Below, piece after piece: positions 58,678 to 64,000 of a stretch of DNA of 64,000 bases. Made by a program: the position numbers and the translations under genes. Numbering within the stretch: position 1 is the first letter of the stretch; every line of letters starts with the position of its first letter. Below the pieces are notes generated by a model. The model did no database searches and was not told the DNA's origin. It was given only the letters and a program-made list of their open reading frames with translations. The stretch is taken from NCBI RefSeq assembly GCF_003335585.1, contig NZ_QBFD01000015.1, forward strand, positions 320,304-384,303. The letters run 5' to 3'. Origin of the DNA: Sulfitobacter sp. DFL-14 (GTDB lineage: Bacteria > Pseudomonadota > Alphaproteobacteria > Rhodobacterales > Rhodobacteraceae).

Positions 58678-59190
58678 ATGGCGGACGGACGCGCCCCAAC
58701 AGGGATCGGTGGCGAGAACCTGCTGTTTCTGACGGACGAACAACTGCGCCAGGGGAGCGAGGCGATGTTCTTCGCCTATCGCGGTTTTACCGCCGATCCC
58801 GACCGAATTCTGATGGATCTGGCCTATGGCCGGGCGCATCACCGCGCGATCCACTTCATCAACCGGGCGCCGGGCACCACGGTGAACAACCTGCTGAACA
58901 TCCTTGGCGTTACGAAACAGTCACTGAACCGTGTGTTGCGGACCCTGATCGCGGATGGTCTGGTGGAAAGCAAGGTAGGACGGAACGATAAACGTGAACG
59001 CCATCTGCACCTGACCGACGCCGGCAAGGCCCTGGAACGGCAGCTGTCCGATGCGCAGCGCGCCCGGTTGCGGGCTGCCTTCAGGGAAGCGGGGCCAGAA
59101 GCGGTCGCAGGGTTCCGGAAGGTGTTGGAGGCGATGATGGACCCAGAGATGCGTGCAAGCTATGCGCGGCTGCGCGAGACCGGGGGATGA
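58678..59190 (+). CDS. petP: MarR-family regulator, PetP-like
   Basis: A 170-residue winged-helix protein. AGAGG precedes the ATG. The DNA-binding part is TTVNNLLNILGVTKQSLNRV then ADGLVESKVGRNDKRERHLH with the MarR wing D-x-R/K-x-R-x-x-x-L-T. The start overlaps the following response-regulator gene (ATGA). A MarR protein coupled to an orphan OmpR-type regulator of 233 residues is the petP-petR arrangement known from Rhodobacter capsulatus, where petR is needed for cytochrome bc1 expression. The name rests on that arrangement. Confidence 0.8.
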   Translation: MADGRAPTGIGGENLLFLTDEQLRQGSEAMFFAYRGFTADPDRILMDLAYGRAHHRAIHFINRAPGTTVNNLLNILGVTKQSLNRVLRTLIADGLVESKVGRNDKRERHLHLTDAGKALERQLSDAQRARLRAAFREAGPEAVAGFRKVLEAMMDPEMRASYARLRETGG

Positions 59191-59888
59191 CCGCCATGGT
59201 CGCCCATCTGCTGATCGTCGATGACGATGAACGCATTCGCACCCTGCTGAAGAAATTCCTGATGCGGCACGGATTCCTGGTGACCGCCGCGCGGGACGCC
59301 GCCCATGCGCGGCGCATCCTGTCGGGGCTGGATTTCGACCTGATCGTGCTGGACGTGATGATGCCCGGCGAGGACGGTCTGACCCTCACGGCCTCGCTGC
59401 GCGAAACCCGGCAGACCCCGATCCTGCTGCTGACGGCCAAGGGCGAGACCGGGAACCGGATCGAAGGGCTGGAGGCGGGGGCGGATGATTACCTCGCCAA
59501 GCCGTTCGAGCCGAAGGAGCTGCTGCTGCGGATCAACGCGATCCTGCGCCGGATGCCCGAGACCCGGCCGGAGGATACCGCGCCCAAGGTTCTGTCGCTG
59601 GGTCACAACCGCTACGACATGGAACGCGGCGAGCTGTGGCAGGGCGACGAGCTGGTCCGGCTGACGGCGACCGAGGTGCAACTGATGCGGATATTTGCGG
59701 CCCAGCCCGGTGAGCCGATGAGCCGTGCACGCCTGGTCGAGGAACTGGGCCGTGACCGGGGTCAGGCCCAGGAACGCGCGGTGGATGTGCAGATCACCCG
59801 GCTGCGGCGCAAGATCGAGGTGAACCCCAAGCAGCCGCAATACCTGCAGACGGTGCGCGGCGCGGGCTACATGCTGGCCCCTGACTGA
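59187..59888 (+). CDS. petR: OmpR/PhoB-family response regulator, PetR-like
   Basis: A 233-residue response regulator. Receiver: LLIVDDDERIRTLLKKFL (acidic pocket), phosphorylation Asp in LIVLDVMMPGEDG, the Thr in ILLLTAKGE and Lys in DYLAKPFEPKELLLR. C-terminal winged helix: LTATEVQLMRIFAAQPGEPM, AVDVQITRLRRKIEVNPKQP, then QTVRGAGYML. No histidine kinase gene is adjacent, as for PetR, which is reported to act without a dedicated kinase in Rhodobacter. Coupled to the upstream MarR-family gene. Confidence 0.87.
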   Translation: MTAMVAHLLIVDDDERIRTLLKKFLMRHGFLVTAARDAAHARRILSGLDFDLIVLDVMMPGEDGLTLTASLRETRQTPILLLTAKGETGNRIEGLEAGADDYLAKPFEPKELLLRINAILRRMPETRPEDTAPKVLSLGHNRYDMERGELWQGDELVRLTATEVQLMRIFAAQPGEPMSRARLVEELGRDRGQAQERAVDVQITRLRRKIEVNPKQPQYLQTVRGAGYMLAPD

Positions 59889-60016
59889 CGCGCTTGCTGC
59901 AACCGCCGGGGGCTGTTTGCACCCGGAATATTTTTGCCAAAAAGAAGCGGGGGCATGGCTGGCAGCCATCGGCGATCATCGCTATTGTGCCGCAACCTAT
60001 GATCAGTGAGGCACCG

Positions 60017-60259
60017 ATGTCCGACACACCCGTTGAAGAAATGAGTTTTGAAACCGCCATGGCGGAGTTGGAGAAGGTCCTGGGCCAGCTGGAGCGCGGC
60101 GATGTCGCGCTGGACGAGAGTATCGCGCTCTATGAGCGCGGCGCCGCCCTGAAAGCCCGGTGCGAGGCAAAGCTGAAAGAAGCCGAGGAAAAGGTTGCCG
60201 CAATCACGCTGGATGGCGATGGCAACCCCACCGGTATCAAGGCGGTCGAAGGCCTGTAG
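60017..60259 (+). CDS. xseB: Exodeoxyribonuclease VII small subunit
   Basis: An 80-residue protein starting at the ATG at 60017. MSFETAMAELEKVLGQLERG followed by LDESIALYERGAALKARCEA is the XseB signature. It pairs with XseA (not in this window) to degrade single-stranded DNA in the cytosol. Its gene is five bases upstream of ispA, the usual xseB-ispA-dxs order. The C-terminus is slightly longer than minimal. Confidence 0.94.
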   Translation: MSDTPVEEMSFETAMAELEKVLGQLERGDVALDESIALYERGAALKARCEAKLKEAEEKVAAITLDGDGNPTGIKAVEGL

Positions 60260-60264
60260 CAGCG

Positions 60265-61131
60265 GTGTTCCAAAGCAGGCTCTCCGAGGCGGCGGATGCC
60301 GTGGCACAGCACTTTGACCGGGTGTTGGGGTCATTTGACGATCTGCCTTTTGTCCAGGCGATGGCCCATGCCACCCGTGGCGGCAAGTGTCTGCGCGGTT
60401 TCCTGGTGCTGGAATCGGCCCGGCTGCACGGGATATCCCCCGAGCAAGCGATCTGGCCTGCCACTGCGATCGAAGCGCTGCATGCCTATAGTCTGGTGCA
60501 TGACGATCTGCCCTGCATGGATGACGATGATCTGCGGCGCGGCGCGCCGACGGTCCATGTCGCCTGGGACGAGGCGACAGCCGTTCTGGCCGGCGATGCG
60601 CTGCAATCCCTGGCCTTCGAACTGGTCACCCATCCCGATGTGGGTAGTGACAGCGCCCGCATGGAACTGGCGCGCACCCTCGCCCAGGCTGCCGGTGCGC
60701 GGGGCATGGTACTGGGCCAGGCGCTGGATATCGCGGCGGAAACAGCCCTGTCTCCGCTCACGCTTGATCAGATCACCGCCTTGCAGCAGGGCAAGACCGG
60801 CGCGCTGTTCGGCTGGTCCGCCATGGCCGGGCCGCGGATGGCGGGCGCAGATGCCGCACCGCTGGCGGCCTATTCCGGCGCGCTTGGCCTTGCCTTTCAG
60901 ATCGCAGATGACATTCTGGACATCGAGGGTGATGCCGCTACCGTCGGCAAGGCCACCGGCAAGGATGCCAGGGCAGGCAAGGCCACATTCGTGTCCCTGC
61001 TGGGCCTTGAAGAAGCCAGACAGCGTGCAAAGGATCTGGTGCAATCAGCCTGTGATGCGCTTGACGTATATGGCAAAGACGCCGAAACGCTGCGGGACGC
61101 CGCGCGTTTTGCCGTCACCCGCAGGAATTGA
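60265..61131 (+). CDS. ispA: Farnesyl diphosphate synthase (geranyltranstransferase)
   Basis: A 288-residue prenyltransferase read from the GTG at 60265. The first aspartate-rich motif is [14 protein letters not shown] (D-D-x-x-x-x-D) and the second is [31 protein letters not shown] and [10 protein letters not shown] are other family landmarks. It builds C15 farnesyl diphosphate from IPP and DMAPP. The stop overlaps the dxs leader; together with dxs it supplies quinone and carotenoid precursors. Confidence 0.94.
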   Translation: MFQSRLSEAADAVAQHFDRVLGSFDDLPFVQAMAHATRGGKCLRGFLVLESARLHGISPEQAIWPATAIEALHAYSLVHDDLPCMDDDDLRRGAPTVHVAWDEATAVLAGDALQSLAFELVTHPDVGSDSARMELARTLAQAAGARGMVLGQALDIAAETALSPLTLDQITALQQGKTGALFGWSAMAGPRMAGADAAPLAAYSGALGLAFQIADDILDIEGDAATVGKATGKDARAGKATFVSLLGLEEARQRAKDLVQSACDALDVYGKDAETLRDAARFAVTRRN

Positions 61132-61145
61132 CAGAGGGGGCAGAC

Positions 61146-63074
61146 ATGCCTGACCAACCCGCCACACCGCTGCTGGACAAGATCAACCGCCCTGCTGACA
61201 TGCACGGGCTGACCGATACCCAGCTCATTCAGCTTGCCCGCGAGGTCCGGGCCGAGACCGTCTCTGCCGTCTCCGAAACGGGCGGACACCTGGGCGCCGG
61301 GCTGGGCGTGGTTGAGCTGACGGTCGCATTGCACGCGGTCTTTGACACCCCCCGTGACAAGATCATCTGGGACGTGGGCCACCAGTGCTATCCACACAAG
61401 ATCCTGACGGAGCGGCGTGACCGCATCCGCACCCTGCGCCAAAAGGGCGGGCTGAGCGGGTTCACCAAGCGCAGCGAATCTCCCTATGACCCCTTTGGCG
61501 CGGCGCATAGTTCGACCTCGATCAGCGCGGCGCTCGGCTTTGCCGTGGCGCGTGATCTGGGCGGTGTGGTGCCCGAAGGTCTGGGCGATGCGATTGCGGT
61601 GATCGGCGACGGGGCGATGTCGGCTGGCATGGCCTATGAGGCGATGAACAACGCAGGTCATCTGAAAAAGCGCCTGATCGTGATCCTCAACGACAACGAG
61701 ATGTCCATCGCCCCGCCGGTGGGCGCGATGTCCAGCTATCTCAGTCGCCTTTATGCCGAAGAACCGTTCCAGGATTTCAAGGCGGCGGCCAAGGGCGCGG
61801 TCAGCCTGCTGCCCTATCCGTTCCGCGAAGGCGCGAAACGCGCCAAGGACATGCTCAAGGGCATGGCTGTGGGCGGCACCCTGTTCGAGCAGCTGGGCTT
61901 TTCCTATCTCGGCCCCATCGACGGACACGACATGAACCAGTTGCTGCCGGTGCTGCGCACGGTCAGGGCGCGGGCGACGGGGCCGATTCTGATCCATGTG
62001 CTGACCAAGAAGGGCAAGGGATACGCCCCTGCGGAAAACGCGCGGGACAAGGGGCACGGCGTGTCCAAGTTCAATGTCGTCACCGGCGAACAGAAAAAGG
62101 CACCTTCCAACGCGCCCTCCTATACCTCGGTCTTTGCCAAAACCCTGCTGGAGGAAGCGGCCGAGGACGACAAGATCTGCGCCGTGACCGCTGCGATGCC
62201 GGATGGCACCGGGCTGAACCTTTTCGCCGAACGCTATCCTTCGCGCTGCTTTGACGTGGGCATCGCCGAACAGCATGGGGTGACCTTCTCTGCCGCGCTT
62301 GCCGCCGGCGGGATGCGGCCCTTCTGCACGATGTATTCGACCTTCCTGCAACGCGGGTACGACCAGGTGGTGCATGACGTGGCGATCCAGCGCCTGCCGG
62401 TCCGCTTTGCCATCGACCGCGCGGGTCTGGTAGGGGCTGACGGGGCGACCCATGCGGGCGCATTCGATGTGGCCTACCTTGCCAACCTGCCCGGCTTTGT
62501 CGTTATGGCCGCCGCGGACGAGGCGGAGCTGAAACACATGGTCGCCACGGCGGCCGCCCATGACGACGGGCCCATCGCCTTTCGCTTTCCCCGTGGCGAG
62601 GGCAACGGCGTGGACATGCCGGAGCGCGGCAAACCGCTTGAGATCGGCAAGGGCCGGATGATCCGGCAAGGCAGCCGCGTGGCGCTGCTGTCCTTCGGCA
62701 CCCGGCTGGCCGAGGTCGAAAAAGCCGCCGAGGCGCTAGCGGCGAAGGGGATCACCCCCACCATCGCCGATGCGCGTTTCGCCAAACCGCTGGACCGCGA
62801 CCTGATCCTGTCCCTGGCAGCGGATCACGAGGCGCTGATCACCATCGAGGAAGGTGCTGTGGGTGGTTTCGGCAGCCATGTGGCGCAGCTGCTGGCGGAG
62901 GAAGGTGTCTTTGACAAGGGGCTGAAATACCGCTCCATGGTCTTGCCCGACATCTTCATTGACCAGGCCTCACCGGCAGACATGTATGCGGTCGCAGGTA
63001 TGAACGCCGAACAGATCGAGGCCAAAGTGCTGGATGTTCTGGGCGTGACCCGGATCGGGGCGCAGCGCGCCTGA
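61146..63074 (+). CDS. dxs: 1-deoxy-D-xylulose-5-phosphate synthase
   Basis: A 642-residue thiamine-diphosphate enzyme, normal length. The ATG at 61146, after GAGGGGG, is preferred over a TTG six codons upstream. TPP-binding motif [20 protein letters not shown] with the downstream [18 protein letters not shown], the catalytic-base region [12 protein letters not shown], and [16 protein letters not shown] confirm Dxs. First step of the non-mevalonate isoprenoid pathway, from pyruvate and glyceraldehyde 3-phosphate. Confidence 0.96.
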   Translation: MPDQPATPLLDKINRPADMHGLTDTQLIQLAREVRAETVSAVSETGGHLGAGLGVVELTVALHAVFDTPRDKIIWDVGHQCYPHKILTERRDRIRTLRQKGGLSGFTKRSESPYDPFGAAHSSTSISAALGFAVARDLGGVVPEGLGDAIAVIGDGAMSAGMAYEAMNNAGHLKKRLIVILNDNEMSIAPPVGAMSSYLSRLYAEEPFQDFKAAAKGAVSLLPYPFREGAKRAKDMLKGMAVGGTLFEQLGFSYLGPIDGHDMNQLLPVLRTVRARATGPILIHVLTKKGKGYAPAENARDKGHGVSKFNVVTGEQKKAPSNAPSYTSVFAKTLLEEAAEDDKICAVTAAMPDGTGLNLFAERYPSRCFDVGIAEQHGVTFSAALAAGGMRPFCTMYSTFLQRGYDQVVHDVAIQRLPVRFAIDRAGLVGADGATHAGAFDVAYLANLPGFVVMAAADEAELKHMVATAAAHDDGPIAFRFPRGEGNGVDMPERGKPLEIGKGRMIRQGSRVALLSFGTRLAEVEKAAEALAAKGITPTIADARFAKPLDRDLILSLAADHEALITIEEGAVGGFGSHVAQLLAEEGVFDKGLKYRSMVLPDIFIDQASPADMYAVAGMNAEQIEAKVLDVLGVTRIGAQRA

Positions 63075-63087
63075 GGCCGCGCAGCAA

Positions 63088-63867
63088 CTAATTGGCCTTC
63101 TGCTGCTCCAGCAACCGGTCAAGGCGTTCCTCGATCGCGATCAGACGCTCGTTTACGCTGTCCCGGTAGGCACCGGTCTCGGCATTCTCTTCCTCGTGGT
63201 GGGCGTCCTGCATGGAGTTCACGATCAGACCGACCAGCAGGTTCACGACCGCGAATGTCGTTACCATGATGAAGGGGATGAAGAACAGCCATGCCAGCGG
63301 ATAGACCTCCATCACCGGTCGGACGATGCCCATGGACCAGCTTTCCAGGGTCATGATCTGGAACAGGGAATAGCCGGATCGGCCCAGGGTGCCGAACCAT
63401 TCGGGAAAGCTGTAGGCAAAGAGCTTGGTCGCGATGACTGCGCCAATGTAAAAGATCAGCGCCATCAGGGAAAAGACGGATGCCATGCCCGGCAGGGCGG
63501 TGATGAACCCCTCGACCACCCGGCGCAGGCGCGGCGCGGCAGAGACCAGCCGCAGCACCCGCAGGATACGCAGGGCCCGCAGCGCGCTGAAGCCCTGCGC
63601 CGCCGGAACCAGCGAGACACCGACAATCACGAAATCGAAGATGTTCCAGCCGTCACGGAAAAACCGGAGGCGGTGAACGACGAGTTTCAGCAGCAGTTCG
63701 ACGACGAAGACTGCCAGGCAGAGCTTGTCCAGCAACACGATCAGCCCGCCCGCATGGTTCATCGCCACCCGTGAGGTTTCAAGCCCCAGCAGGATCGCGT
63801 TGAAGATGATGACCCCCATGATGAAACTGCTGAAACGCGGTGCTTCGACAAAGGATTTCAAATTCAT
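63088..63867 (-). CDS. Voltage-gated sodium channel (NaChBac/NavSp-type ion transporter)
   Basis: A 259-residue six-helix channel subunit. The S4 voltage sensor has arginines every third residue (RALRILRVLRLV); the pore has TLESWSMG, the T-L-E-S-W-S filter of prokaryotic sodium channels such as NaChBac and the Silicibacter NavSp. S6 (FFIPFIMVTTFAVVNLLVGL) is followed by a C-terminal acidic neck and a coiled coil (ERLIAIEERLDRLLEQQ) that holds the tetramer. Convergent with dxs, 13 bases apart. Confidence 0.95.
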   Translation of the reverse strand: MNLKSFVEAPRFSSFIMGVIIFNAILLGLETSRVAMNHAGGLIVLLDKLCLAVFVVELLLKLVVHRLRFFRDGWNIFDFVIVGVSLVPAAQGFSALRALRILRVLRLVSAAPRLRRVVEGFITALPGMASVFSLMALIFYIGAVIATKLFAYSFPEWFGTLGRSGYSLFQIMTLESWSMGIVRPVMEVYPLAWLFFIPFIMVTTFAVVNLLVGLIVNSMQDAHHEEENAETGAYRDSVNERLIAIEERLDRLLEQQKAN

Positions 63868-63937
63868 TTTCTGCGGCCTGCCTCAATCTTTGGACCCTAT
63901 ATGGAGCCTGGTCACGATGCGAACAAGGGACGAAGCG

Positions 63938-64000
63938 TCACGGCCAGAACGACAGGATGGCACCCGCCGATATGGCGATCATGATGTAGCCCAAAAGCAC
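63938..64000 (-). CDS. C-terminal end of a membrane protein, truncated by the window
   Basis: Reading the minus strand from base 64000 gives 20 residues, VLLGYIMIAISAGAILSFWP, and a TGA at 63938-63940. The sequence is one hydrophobic helix ending at the stop, so a polytopic membrane protein is likely. Too short to name. It is upstream of the sodium channel in the same direction, 70 bases away. Confidence 0.5.
   Translation of the reverse strand: MLLGYIMIAISAGAILSFWP

Noticed and set aside
1-64000. CRISPR arrays, prophage genes, intact insertion sequences, integrases or toxin-antitoxin pairs.
   Set aside because: None seen: no regularly spaced repeats, no transposase or integrase motifs, and gene content and codon use look like a stable chromosomal region.

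Overview
The window is GC-rich chromosomal DNA from an alphaproteobacterium, most likely a marine member of the Roseobacter group (Rhodobacteraceae). This rests on its gene repertoire: a TRAP transporter next to pxpBCA, an imuA-imuB-dnaE2 mutagenesis operon, a DmdC-type acyl-CoA dehydrogenase, petABC together with a petP-petR-like pair, thiBPQ under a TPP riboswitch, xseB-ispA-dxs, and a NaChBac-type sodium channel. I see no intact insertion sequence, prophage, CRISPR array or rRNA; there is one tRNA (Lys, TTT).

Layout. 0-6.5 kb: the end of a D-amino-acid dehydrogenase-like gene, a complete TRAP transporter (dctP-Q-M), a 10-helix-type membrane protein and the three 5-oxoprolinase subunits (pxpB-C-A), all on the plus strand and probably one catabolic unit. 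6.5-16 kb (minus strand): a permease fused to a calcium-binding FG-GAP/UnbV beta-propeller, a sulfotransferase and a glycosyltransferase in one operon; then a secreted trimeric-fibre-like protein; then two coupled periplasmic Sel1-repeat proteins. 16-27.5 kb: a type II secretion system (gspO divergent; gspG-H-I-J-K-L-M, then gspC-D-E-F) with a TPR lipoprotein on the opposite strand between gspM and gspC. 27.6-29.6 kb: an unrecognised protein coupled to a GT4-type glycosyltransferase behind a strong-looking promoter. Together 6.5-29.6 kb reads as a secretion-and-surface-decoration island and is the part most likely to hold an undescribed system.

30-35.3 kb: imuA-imuB-dnaE2 translesion mutasome. 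35.4-39.1 kb: an AraC-family regulator divergent from an acyl-CoA dehydrogenase and a crotonase. 39.3-42.4 kb: tRNA-Lys, dapF, mtaB and a Crp/Fnr regulator, followed by a perfect CRP-type palindrome in an otherwise gene-free stretch. 42.6-45.5 kb: cytochrome bc1 (petABC, minus strand) with a clear terminator. 45.6-51 kb: a glutathione transferase, a PaiB-like flavoprotein, an FMN riboswitch driving a RibH2-type lumazine synthase, and thiBPQ under a TPP riboswitch. 51.1-54.8 kb: a chorismate synthase carrying a large in-frame insertion, an EamA transporter, cobO and a short-chain dehydrogenase. 54.8-58.5 kb: a Tat-exported PhoD phosphatase preceded by a multi-unit Pho box, a periplasmic cyclase-family enzyme, and ilvE. 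58.6-64 kb: petP-petR-like regulators, xseB-ispA-dxs (isoprenoid precursor supply), a voltage-gated sodium channel and the tail of a membrane protein.

The most notable deviations from expectation are the permease/beta-propeller fusion, the chorismate synthase insertion, a serine at the second catalytic cysteine position of DapF, the CRP site that belongs to no visible gene, and the candidate TPR pilotin inside the secretion cluster.
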